Positions 42,794 through 50,060 of a stretch of DNA of 64,000 nucleotides are shown one piece after another. Origin of the DNA: VRUE01 sp963697695 (lineage in GTDB: Bacteria; Actinomycetota; Thermoleophilia; Solirubrobacterales; 70-9); the NCBI GenBank assembly GCA_963697695.1, contig OY969094.1, positions 372,001-436,000 of the forward strand, in the 5' to 3' direction. The notes beneath the pieces were generated by a model that worked only from the letters and a program-made list of their open reading frames with translations, was not told the origin of the DNA and searched no databases. Numbering within the stretch: the first letter of the stretch is position 1; the number at the start of each line of letters is the position of its first letter. Both the position numbers and the translations under genes were made by a program.

Positions 42794-42896
42794 CCGGGTG
42801 GCGCGGGGCCAAGCAGATCAAGGACACAGGGAGCGTGGCGTGCTCTGCACGCGAGCGACCGAGGACGCCGATATGTGCCGGCCCCGCGTCACCCGG
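42794..42896. repeat. 17-bp inverted repeat between convergent yraN and rnhB
   Basis: CCGGGTGGCGCGGGGCC (42794-42810) pairs with GGCCCCGCGTCACCCGG (42880-42896), 17 pairs with one G-U, closing a 69-base loop that itself holds a GCGTGC-TCT-GCACGC hairpin. The right arm overlaps the rnhB stop. No U run. Perhaps a terminator or RNA structure for either strand. Confidence 0.5.
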
Positions 42897-43605
42897 CCAG
42901 CTCGAGCTGGGAGTAGGCCACCGACTGGAAGGAGCGGCGGTGCAGCGGCGAGATCCCGATTCGCTCGATCGCGCTGCGGTGCTCCGGGGTCGAGTAGCCG
43001 ACGTGCTCCTCGAAGCCCCAGCCGGGATGGTCGCGGCCGGCCCCGTGCATGTAGCGGTCGCGGGTCACCTTGGCGAGGATGGAGGCGGCGGCGATCGCGG
43101 CGCTGGTGCCGTCTCCCTCGATCACGGCCCGGTGCGGGACGGTGCAGTCGCGCAGCGAGAACCCGTCGACCAGACAGGTCGCATCGGCGTCGGGCGCCAG
43201 CCGTTCGAGCGCGCTGGAGAGAGCCTCGATGTTGGTCACGTGCAGGCCGCGGTCGTCGATGCCCCTCACGCAGCGGACGACGACGCTGGCCCGGGTCGCT
43301 GCGCGGAGGACGCAAGGGAACAACTCCTCCCGCCGCTCCGCATTCATCTGCTTGGAGTCGTGCAGGCCGGCGAGGGCGCGGCGATCGGCGTGCGAGAGCG
43401 TCTCGTAATCGATCAGCACCGCGGCGGCAACCAGGGGCCCGGCGAGGCATCCTCGCCCCGCCTCGTCAGCGCCTGCGACGAGGCGCGTACCGAGACCGCG
43501 ATCGAAGGCGAACAGCCGCCGCGTGCGGGCAAGGCGGCGCCGGTGGACCTTGCCGCCGGAGCCCCTAGAAGACGCCGATGCGGTCTGGGGGCCAGTAGGT
43601 GGCAA
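42889..43605 (-). CDS. rnhB: Ribonuclease HII
   Basis: Removes ribonucleotides from DNA. 'LVAGADEAGRGCLAGPLVAAAV' (catalytic D-E and GRG), 'LHDSKQMNAERREELF', 'DGFSLRDC', 'AAIAAASILAKVTRDRYM' (catalytic Asp from 'GDGTSAAIAAAS' region) are all present. Start uncertain: TTG 43605 (overlapping lepB by 41 bases) is the nearest; no ATG or GTG lies between the lepB stop and the conserved start. 'RRLARTRRLFAFDRGL' precedes the core. Confidence 0.92.
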   Translation of the reverse strand: MPPTGPQTASASSRGSGGKVHRRRLARTRRLFAFDRGLGTRLVAGADEAGRGCLAGPLVAAAVLIDYETLSHADRRALAGLHDSKQMNAERREELFPCVLRAATRASVVVRCVRGIDDRGLHVTNIEALSSALERLAPDADATCLVDGFSLRDCTVPHRAVIEGDGTSAAIAAASILAKVTRDRYMHGAGRDHPGWGFEEHVGYSTPEHRSAIERIGISPLHRRSFQSVAYSQLELAG

Positions 43606-44185
43606 AGGCCTTGCCGATGATCCAGTCGCGAGGGACGGGTCCCCAGAAGCGGCTGTCGTCGCTTTCCCCACGGTTGTCGCCCATCATGAAGTAGTGGTCG
43701 GGTGGAATGGTGATCGGTTTCGGCAAATTGCAGATACTGGCGCTGCCGCAGGGCATCGTGTAGGACTCTTCGGTCTTCGCCACGCCGTTGACGACCGGGT
43801 GGCCGTCGCGGACGCTGAGGGTGTCTCCCGGCCCGGCGACGATCCGCTTGATGAAGTTCTGGTCCGACTCGGCTTCGGTCGGAGTCGAGCAGGCTTCCTG
43901 GGGGGAATGAGGAGCGCCGCACTCGGTACCGCTGTCCGCTCCTACCGGCGGGTGGAAGACGACGATGTCGCCGATCCCCGGGTCGGCGAAGTGGTAGAGA
44001 AAGCGATTGACCAGGACCCGCTGGCCGACGTCGAGCGTCGGCTCCATCGACTGAGAGGGGATCTGGTAGGGCTTGATCAACCACGCCTGAATCGCCAGTG
44101 CCAGCCCCAGTGCCAGCGCAACGATGACGACCAGCTCGATCAGCCCGCCGCCGCGAGTCTTCGGCTTCGGGATCGAAGGGTTCAG
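43565..44185 (-). CDS. lepB: Signal peptidase I, apparently CTG start
   Basis: Cleaves Sec signal peptides outside the membrane. Catalytic Ser in 'PYQIPSQSMEPTLDVG', Lys in 'NFIKRIVAGPGDTLSVRDG', plus 'HYFMMGDNRGESDDSRFWGPV'. TTG 44080 would remove the membrane anchor. The frame upstream encodes 'LIELVVIVALALGLALAIQAW', a perfect transmembrane segment, reached from CTG 44185, which overlaps the rplS stop (CTGA) and has AAGGA six bases before. I therefore take CTG 44185. Confidence 0.88.
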   Translation of the reverse strand: MNPSIPKPKTRGGGLIELVVIVALALGLALAIQAWLIKPYQIPSQSMEPTLDVGQRVLVNRFLYHFADPGIGDIVVFHPPVGADSGTECGAPHSPQEACSTPTEAESDQNFIKRIVAGPGDTLSVRDGHPVVNGVAKTEESYTMPCGSASICNLPKPITIPPDHYFMMGDNRGESDDSRFWGPVPRDWIIGKAFATYWPPDRIGVF

Positions 44186-44901
44186 GCCGAGTCCTTGCCG
44201 GAGTCATCGGACTTCTCCTCCGACGGCTCGTCCTCGGCATCCTCAGCCGTAGCGCTGTCCTCGGTCTCCCCCGCCTCGGGCGCCTCGGCGTCCGTGCCCT
44301 TCTCAGTCTCGCTCTCGGCCTCGGCCTCCGGCTCTGCCTCTTTCTCTGCAACCGCCTCGGGCTCGGCAGCTGCCTCCGGCTCCGGCTCTGACTCCGCCGC
44401 AGCCTCGGCCTCCGAGGACTCTGCCTCGGGCGTCGACTCGTCAGCCTCGGGCGCATCCGCCCGGGCCGCGTCTTCGTCCGCCTGGCTGACGCCCTCGGAA
44501 TCCACCGCTGCCGGCTCGGCTGCCGCCGGCACCGAGATCAACTCCTCGTCGATCCCCCAGCGCCGCTCGGCGACCCGTGCCGCCTTGCCGATCCGGCCGC
44601 GCAGGTAGTAGAGCTTCGCCCGGCGCACGTCGCCGCGCGCGGCGATCTCCAGCTTCTCGATCTTCGGCGAGTGCAGCGGAAAGGTCCGCTCCACGCCGAC
44701 CCCGAAGGACTGCTTGCGCACGGTGAAGGTCTCGCGGACGCCGGAACCCTGCCGCCGCAGAACGATTCCCTCGAAGACCTGGGTGCGGCGGCGGCTGCCC
44801 TCGACGACCTGGAAGTGAACGCGCACGCGATCGCCAGGGTCGAAGGACGGCAGTCCTTGCCTCAGCTGGCCCCGCTCGATGCTGTCGATAACGCTGCTCA
44901 T
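44182..44901 (-). CDS. rplS: Ribosomal protein bL19 with long acidic tail
   Basis: Core (residues 1-120): 'LPSFDPGDRVRVHFQVVEG', 'RTQVFEGIVLRRQGSGVRETFTVRK', 'GVGVERTFPLHSPKIEKLE', 'VRRAKLYYLRGRIGKAARV'. The next 115 residues are Glu/Ala/Asp/Ser low-complexity. Usual L19 is about 115-120 residues. Such tails are sometimes seen in actinobacteria. Overlaps lepB by four bases (CTGA). Confidence 0.94.
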   Translation of the reverse strand: MSSVIDSIERGQLRQGLPSFDPGDRVRVHFQVVEGSRRRTQVFEGIVLRRQGSGVRETFTVRKQSFGVGVERTFPLHSPKIEKLEIAARGDVRRAKLYYLRGRIGKAARVAERRWGIDEELISVPAAAEPAAVDSEGVSQADEDAARADAPEADESTPEAESSEAEAAAESEPEPEAAAEPEAVAEKEAEPEAEAESETEKGTDAEAPEAGETEDSATAEDAEDEPSEEKSDDSGKDSA

Positions 44902-44957
44902 TGGCGAAAAAAGACCGCCGGGCCCAGCATGGGCTCCGCGCGGCCGCCGAATGGTAG

Positions 44958-45635
44958 CTACTCGGGGCGAGAATCGAGCTGCTCGGCACGAGCACGGCTC
45001 TGCTCGGCCCGCCAGAGACGCACCCGCTCGTGGTCTCCGGAGAGCAGCACCTCGGGAACCTGCCAGCCGCGATAGAGGGCCGGGCGGGTGTAGTGGGGGT
45101 ACTCCGGCGCCCCCTCCAGCACCTGGCTGAAGGACTCCTCGACCGCACTGCGCTCGTGCCCGAGCGCGCCCGGAAGCTTGCGCATCACGACGTCGGCGAG
45201 AACCATCGCCGGCAGCTCCCCCCCGGCCAGGACATAGCGGCCGATCGAAACCTCGTCATCGGCGAAGTGATCGTGCACGCGCTCGTCGAACCCCTCGTAG
45301 CGACCGCAGAGCACCGTCAGGTGCGGCTCCGCTGTCAGCTCGTCGGCGAGGGCGTCGTCGAGCAGCCTGCCGGTCGGCGAGAGCAGCACGACTCGGGGCC
45401 GCTCGCCGTTGGGATAGGCGGCCTGCAGGGCGGCGTCGACCACGTCGACCCTGAGCACCATGCCGGCGCCGCCACCGTAGGGCGCGTCGTCGACCTGGCC
45501 GGCGCCAAGCGGGGTCGTATCGCGGTAGTTGAAGAGGCGCAGCTCGTTGCCTTCCCCCAGCGCGTTCTGGACCGAGCGCTGCGAGCGAAACCAGTCGAAC
45601 GCCTCGGGGAAGAGGGTGAAGATGTCGAGCTTCAC
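44958..45635 (-). CDS. trmD: tRNA (guanine-37-N1)-methyltransferase
   Basis: Methylates G37 of tRNAs with CCA-side G36. SPOUT-fold: 'LDIFTLFPEAFDWFR', 'LFNYRD', 'DDAPYGGGAGMVLRVD' , 'VVLLSPTGRLL', 'LTVLCGRYEGFDERV', 'VSIGRYVLAGGELPAMVLADVV' (knot motif), 'YPHYTRPALYRGWQVPEVLLSGDH'. 225 residues. rimM, which usually precedes it, is missing. Confidence 0.95.
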   Translation of the reverse strand: MKLDIFTLFPEAFDWFRSQRSVQNALGEGNELRLFNYRDTTPLGAGQVDDAPYGGGAGMVLRVDVVDAALQAAYPNGERPRVVLLSPTGRLLDDALADELTAEPHLTVLCGRYEGFDERVHDHFADDEVSIGRYVLAGGELPAMVLADVVMRKLPGALGHERSAVEESFSQVLEGAPEYPHYTRPALYRGWQVPEVLLSGDHERVRLWRAEQSRARAEQLDSRPE

Positions 45636-45660
45636 AGCGCCATTCTGGCGGGCGGCGGCG

Positions 45661-45891
45661 TCAGTCGAGGATGTCGACGATCACGCGCCGGTCGAGCCGG
45701 ACCGCGGCGGCCTTGGCGACGGTGCGGATCGCATTAGCCACGCGGCCGCCTTTGCCGATCACCCGGCCGAGGTCGTCCTCGGCGACGGAGATCTCATAGA
45801 CGAGGTCGCCGTTCTCTTCCAGCTCCTCGACCACGACTGCCTCGGGGTCCTCGACCAGCGCTCTGACGAGGAACTCGAGCAGATCGGTCAT
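45661..45891 (-). CDS. khpA: KH-domain RNA-binding protein (YlqC/KhpA type)
   Basis: 76 residues, one KH domain: 'DLGRVIGKGGRVANAIRTVAKAAAVRLDRRV' holds the GxxG loop (IGKGGR). KhpA proteins bind RNA with KhpB. Encoded three bases after rpsP, as usual in this operon. Confidence 0.93.
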   Translation of the reverse strand: MTDLLEFLVRALVEDPEAVVVEELEENGDLVYEISVAEDDLGRVIGKGGRVANAIRTVAKAAAVRLDRRVIVDILD

Positions 45892-45894
45892 GCC

Positions 45895-46149
45895 TCAGCT
45901 GCCCGAGGCGGCAATGCCCTTGGTGCGCAGCAGGGTGGCGACCGTCTCCGACGGCTGGGCTCCGTGCTCGAGCCAGTGCCGCGCACGCTCCTCGTCGACC
46001 TCGATCGTCGAGGGCTCGGTCTGCGGGTTGTAACGACCGATGGTCTCGATCGTGCGCCCGTCGCGCGGCGAGCGCTTGTCGGCGACGACGATCCGCCAGA
46101 TCGGGTTCTTCTTCGACCCGACGCGTCTGAGTCTGATTCGGACTGCCAT
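45895..46149 (-). CDS. rpsP: Ribosomal protein bS16
   Basis: 84 residues. 'AVRIRLRRVGSKKNPIWRIVVADKRSPRDGR' (cut) and 'IETIGRYNPQTEPS' are the bS16 signatures. Operon with ffh upstream and khpA downstream. Confidence 0.96.
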   Translation of the reverse strand: MAVRIRLRRVGSKKNPIWRIVVADKRSPRDGRTIETIGRYNPQTEPSTIEVDEERARHWLEHGAQPSETVATLLRTKGIAASGS

Positions 46150-46164
46150 ATGGACTGCGGCAGG

Positions 46165-47529
46165 TTAGCGCCTACGCACCTTCGGGCGCGGTGCTCCACC
46201 CTGCATCTGGGCCAATTGCTCCGGGCTGGGCATCTTGCCGGTGGTCATTTGGCGCATCAGCTTGCGCATCTGGTCGAACTGCTTGACCAGCTGATTGACG
46301 TGCTGGACTTTCGTCCCGGAGCCGTTGGCGATCCGTTTGCGGCGCGATCCCTTGATGATCGCCGGGTTGGCGCGCTCCATCGGCGTCATCGAGAGGATGA
46401 TCGCCTCGACCCGGTCGAGCTCGCCCTCGTCGACGTCGGCGTTCTTCAGCTGCTTCATCGCCCCCATCCCCGGCAGCATCCCGATCAGGCCGCTGAGCGG
46501 CCCCATCTTGCGCACCTGGCGCATCTGCTGGAGGAAGTCCTCGAGGGTGAACTGGTTCTTTTCCAGCTTCTGCTGCAGGTCGAGCGCCTGCTTCTCGTCG
46601 ACCTGCTGCTCGGCTTTCTCGATCAGGCTGAGTACGTCGCCCATGCCGAGGATGCGCGAGGCCATCCGGTCCGGATGGAAGCGGTCGAAGGCCTCCAGCT
46701 TCTCGCCGGTCGAGGCGAAGAGGATCGGCTTGCCCGTCACCGCCTTGACCGAGAGCGCGGCACCGCCGCGGGCATCGCCGTCGAGCTTGGTCATCACGAC
46801 GCCGTCGAACTCCGCCGCCTCGGCGAAGGACTCGGCGACCCCGACCGCGTCCTGGCCGGTCATCGCGTCGACGACGAGCAGCACGTCATGGGGGCGTACC
46901 TTCTTGCGGATCCGCGTCAGCTCGCCCATCAGGTCCTCGTCGATGTGGAGGCGGCCGGCGGTGTCGACGATCAGCACGTCGCGGCGCTCTTCGCGGGCGC
47001 GGTCGAGGGCCCAGGCGGCGATGTCGACCGGATCGCGGTCGGTGCCCTGCTCGTAGACGTGGGCGCCGGCGCGCTTGCCGACCGTGACCAGCTGATCGAC
47101 GGCGGCGGGCCGGTAGACGTCGCAGGCGGCGAGGGCGACGTCCTTGCCGGACTGGCCGAGGTGACGGGCGAGCTTGGCGCAGGCGGTCGTCTTGCCCGAG
47201 CCCTGCAGACCGGCCATCAGGATCACGGTCGGACCGCTTGAGGAGAAGGCGAGATCGCGGCCACTGCCGCCCATCAGCGTGGCCAGCTCCTCGTTGACGA
47301 TCTTGACGACGTGCTGGCCGGGGTCGAGGCTTTCCAGCACCTCGGCCCCGAGGCAGCGCTCCTTCAGCGTCGCGGTGAAGGACTTGACGACCTTGAAGTT
47401 GACGTCGGCCTCGAGCAGGGCGAGGCGGATCTCGCGCATCGCCGCATCGACGTCGGCCTCGCTCAGCTTGCCGCGCGAGCGGACCTCGGAAAGGGTCGCC
47501 TGAAGCCGCTCTGAAAGCTGGTCGAACAC
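46165..47529 (-). CDS. ffh: Signal recognition particle protein Ffh
   Basis: SRP GTPase delivering nascent membrane proteins. N domain 'MFDQLSERLQATLSEVRSRG', G1 'AGLQGSGKTTACAKLARHL', 'DVYRPAAVDQL', 'DTAGRLHID', 'TKLDGDARGGAALS', and the Met-rich M domain 'GSGTKVQHVNQLVKQFDQM' and 'LMRQMTTGKMPS' that binds 4.5S RNA and signal sequences. 454 residues. The SRP RNA gene is not in the window. Confidence 0.96.
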   Translation of the reverse strand: MFDQLSERLQATLSEVRSRGKLSEADVDAAMREIRLALLEADVNFKVVKSFTATLKERCLGAEVLESLDPGQHVVKIVNEELATLMGGSGRDLAFSSSGPTVILMAGLQGSGKTTACAKLARHLGQSGKDVALAACDVYRPAAVDQLVTVGKRAGAHVYEQGTDRDPVDIAAWALDRAREERRDVLIVDTAGRLHIDEDLMGELTRIRKKVRPHDVLLVVDAMTGQDAVGVAESFAEAAEFDGVVMTKLDGDARGGAALSVKAVTGKPILFASTGEKLEAFDRFHPDRMASRILGMGDVLSLIEKAEQQVDEKQALDLQQKLEKNQFTLEDFLQQMRQVRKMGPLSGLIGMLPGMGAMKQLKNADVDEGELDRVEAIILSMTPMERANPAIIKGSRRKRIANGSGTKVQHVNQLVKQFDQMRKLMRQMTTGKMPSPEQLAQMQGGAPRPKVRRR

Positions 47530-47566
47530 CGTCCGCGGAGCTTAAGGCAGCGGTGCGTTCGCGTTG

Positions 47567-48565
47567 CTAGTCGGCCAGGAGGGCGCGGGAGAAATCGGCC
47601 GGATCGAAGGGGCGCAGGTCCTCGAGCGTCTCGCCGGTGCCGATCAGCTTCACCGGGATGCCGAGCTCGTCGGCGATCGCGAGGACGATGCCGCCCTTGG
47701 CGGTCCCGTCCAGCTTGGTCAGGACGACGCCGTCGACCTCGACAGCTTCGGCGAAGACCTTGGCCTGACGCAGGCCGTTCTGACCGGTGGTCGCGTCGAT
47801 CGAGAGCAGCGTCTCGTGGGGCGCCTCCGGAATCTGCTTGGCGATCACGCGGCGCACCTTGGAGAGCTCGTCCATCAGGTTGCTCTGCGTGTGCAGGCGG
47901 CCGGCGGTGTCGACGATCACCACGTCGGCGCCGCGCGCCCGGGCGGCGGCGATCGCGTCGAAGGCGACGGCGCCGGGGTCGCCGCCCTCCTCGGAGCGAA
48001 CCAGTTCCGCCCCTGAGCGCTCTGCCCACTCGGCGAGCTGCTCGGCGGCGGCGGCGCGGTAGGTGTCGGCGGCGGCGAGGACGACCGAGAGCCCCAGCTC
48101 CTTGGAGAGGTGCCAGGCGATCTTGCCGATCGTCGTCGTCTTGCCGGTTCCGTTGACCCCGACCACCAGCAGGATCGCCGGCTCGCCGCTGAGGTCGATC
48201 TGCTTGCGCCCAGTCGCGGCGACCTCGGCGAGGATCTCGATCAGCCGCTCGCGCACCGCCTCGCCGTCGGCGAGAACCGTTCCCGCATCGACCTCGTGCT
48301 CCAGCCGCTCGACCACCTTCGCCGTGGTCGGAGCGCCGGCATCGGCGAGGATCAGCGCCTCCTCCAGCCGCTCCCAGGTCTCCTCGTCGATGCGCTCGAA
48401 GAGGCTGGCCGAGATCTCCTCGCTGAGCGCCTGCCTGCTCTTCGAGAGGCTCTCGCGCAGGCGGCGGAAGACACCGCGGCGCTCTCCCTCGGACTCAGCC
48501 TCGGACGAGACCTTTGGGGTCGCCCTCGACCCCAGGTCGAATATCTCCTGCCAACTGGTCGCCAT
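47567..48565 (-). CDS. ftsY: SRP receptor FtsY
   Basis: Partner of Ffh at the membrane. NG domain with 'VVGVNGTGKTTTIGKIAWHL' (G1), 'AAADTYRAAAAEQLAEWA', 'DTAGRLHTQSNLMDEL', 'TKLDGTAKGGIVLAIADE'. N-terminal acidic A domain is short (about 35 residues). 332 residues. The first 71 bases overlap the end of the preceding acyltransferase gene. Confidence 0.95.
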   Translation of the reverse strand: MATSWQEIFDLGSRATPKVSSEAESEGERRGVFRRLRESLSKSRQALSEEISASLFERIDEETWERLEEALILADAGAPTTAKVVERLEHEVDAGTVLADGEAVRERLIEILAEVAATGRKQIDLSGEPAILLVVGVNGTGKTTTIGKIAWHLSKELGLSVVLAAADTYRAAAAEQLAEWAERSGAELVRSEEGGDPGAVAFDAIAAARARGADVVIVDTAGRLHTQSNLMDELSKVRRVIAKQIPEAPHETLLSIDATTGQNGLRQAKVFAEAVEVDGVVLTKLDGTAKGGIVLAIADELGIPVKLIGTGETLEDLRPFDPADFSRALLAD

Positions 48566-49982
48566 CGATGCTGGAGGCTATCCCGGCAGCGTCTCGGAGC
48601 TCGTCCACGGCGGCGTCGATGTGGCGGGCGATCTGCTCGATGTCCCCCATCGCCTCGCCGTCGCCGAGCAGGCCGAAGCCGATCGCGCCGTTGTAGCTGA
48701 TGATCGCCAGCGAGAGCGCGTGCCGCTTGGCGAGGAAGCCGACCGGGTAGACCTCGACCAGCTCGCGGCCGAGGACGTAGAGCGGAATCTGAGGGCCGGG
48801 GAAGTTGGTGACCAGGAGGTTGAAGAGCCTGGTCGAGAAGTTGATCTTCGAGGTCGGCGAGAGCAGCAGGGGCGGCGCGAAGTCGCGGAACCAGTCGTTG
48901 AGGGCCCAGATCGCCTCGGCCCCGAGTGGCTGCTTGGAGGCCTTCAGGTCATCCATCGCAGAGCGGACGAAGTTCAGGCGCTCGGCTGGGTCGGCGATCC
49001 CGACCGGCAGCGGGCCGCGCATCGCGGTCAGCCGGTTACCCAGCTCGCCGTGCTCGTTCTGGGTCCTGACCGAGACCGGGACCAGGGCCCGCAACTCGAC
49101 GCCCTCGGTCTCGAGGCCGCGGTCCTGCATCCAGCTGCGCAGGGCGCCGGCGGCAACAGCGAGAGAGACGTCGTTAACCGTGCCGCCGAGGACGTTCTTG
49201 ATCTGCTTGAACTCCTCGAGGCTGACGCGGGTGCCGCAGAAGCAGCGCTCGAGACCGAGCTCGACGTTGAGCGGCACCTTCGGCGCCGGCTTGGTCAGTG
49301 CCCAGGTGACCTCCCAGAGGCCGACAAGGCCGTCGGAGGCACGCTTGAACGCTCGTTTCGGACGGCGCAGCGCACTCCAGATCCATTTGGCGAAGCGGCG
49401 CACCGTCGCTCCGATCCCGGTGGCCGCATGACCGAGCAGGCCAAGCTTGGACGGTGGCGTGTGTGGGTGCCAGGGCTCCTCATCGCGTACGGGCTCGGTT
49501 TTCGGCGCCACGTCGAAGAGCAACGTGCCGATGTCCACCGCCGAGATCCCGTCGGCGAGGGCGTGGTGGGTCTTGTAGACGATGCCGAAGCGGTTGCCCT
49601 CGAGGCCCTCGACCAGCCACAGCTCCCAGAGCGGCCGCGAGCGGTCGAGCGGCGGCGAGAAGGTCTTGGCGACCTGCTCGCGGAACTGAGTCTCGGTCCC
49701 GGGCGCCGGCAGGCTCACCCGGCGGACGTGGTCGTGGATGTCGAAGTCCGGATAGTCGACCCAGAACGGCCGGCCCAGCTGCAGCGGCGGGAAGGCGAGG
49801 CGCTGGCGCAGACGCGGCAGGTGATGCAGACGGCTGCGCACGCTGACGAGGAAGTCCTCGTGGCTGGGCGGAGTGCCCTCGCAGACGAGCACGGCGCCAA
49901 TCGCCATGTGCCCGTGGGATCTCTCGTTGGAGAGGAATGACGTGTCGAACGACGTCAGCCTGTCCATATGCCGTTGGGCCAT
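48495..49982 (-). CDS. Wax ester synthase/diacylglycerol acyltransferase (WS/DGAT)
   Basis: Makes storage triacylglycerol or wax esters from acyl-CoA. The catalytic HHxxxDG motif is 'THHALADGISAVD' (about residue 125). 'DRLTSFDTSFLSNE' opens the N-domain. Downstream conserved 'VNDVSLAVAAGALRSWM', 'VSVRTQNEHGELGNRL', 'VTNFPGPQIPLYVLG', 'ISYNGAIGFGLLGD' are all typical. ATG 49982 follows a good GGAGG. 495 residues. Inserted between smc and ftsY; its 3' end overlaps ftsY by 71 bases. Confidence 0.9.
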   Translation of the reverse strand: MAQRHMDRLTSFDTSFLSNERSHGHMAIGAVLVCEGTPPSHEDFLVSVRSRLHHLPRLRQRLAFPPLQLGRPFWVDYPDFDIHDHVRRVSLPAPGTETQFREQVAKTFSPPLDRSRPLWELWLVEGLEGNRFGIVYKTHHALADGISAVDIGTLLFDVAPKTEPVRDEEPWHPHTPPSKLGLLGHAATGIGATVRRFAKWIWSALRRPKRAFKRASDGLVGLWEVTWALTKPAPKVPLNVELGLERCFCGTRVSLEEFKQIKNVLGGTVNDVSLAVAAGALRSWMQDRGLETEGVELRALVPVSVRTQNEHGELGNRLTAMRGPLPVGIADPAERLNFVRSAMDDLKASKQPLGAEAIWALNDWFRDFAPPLLLSPTSKINFSTRLFNLLVTNFPGPQIPLYVLGRELVEVYPVGFLAKRHALSLAIISYNGAIGFGLLGDGEAMGDIEQIARHIDAAVDELRDAAGIASSIDGDQLAGDIRPGVEGDPKGLVRG

Positions 49983-50060
49983 CTTGGCCCTCCTTTCGTA
50001 CCCGGCAACAGCGTAGCGCAGGGCACCCACAGGAAACGCGCGAGTTTCTTTGAGGTTTGC

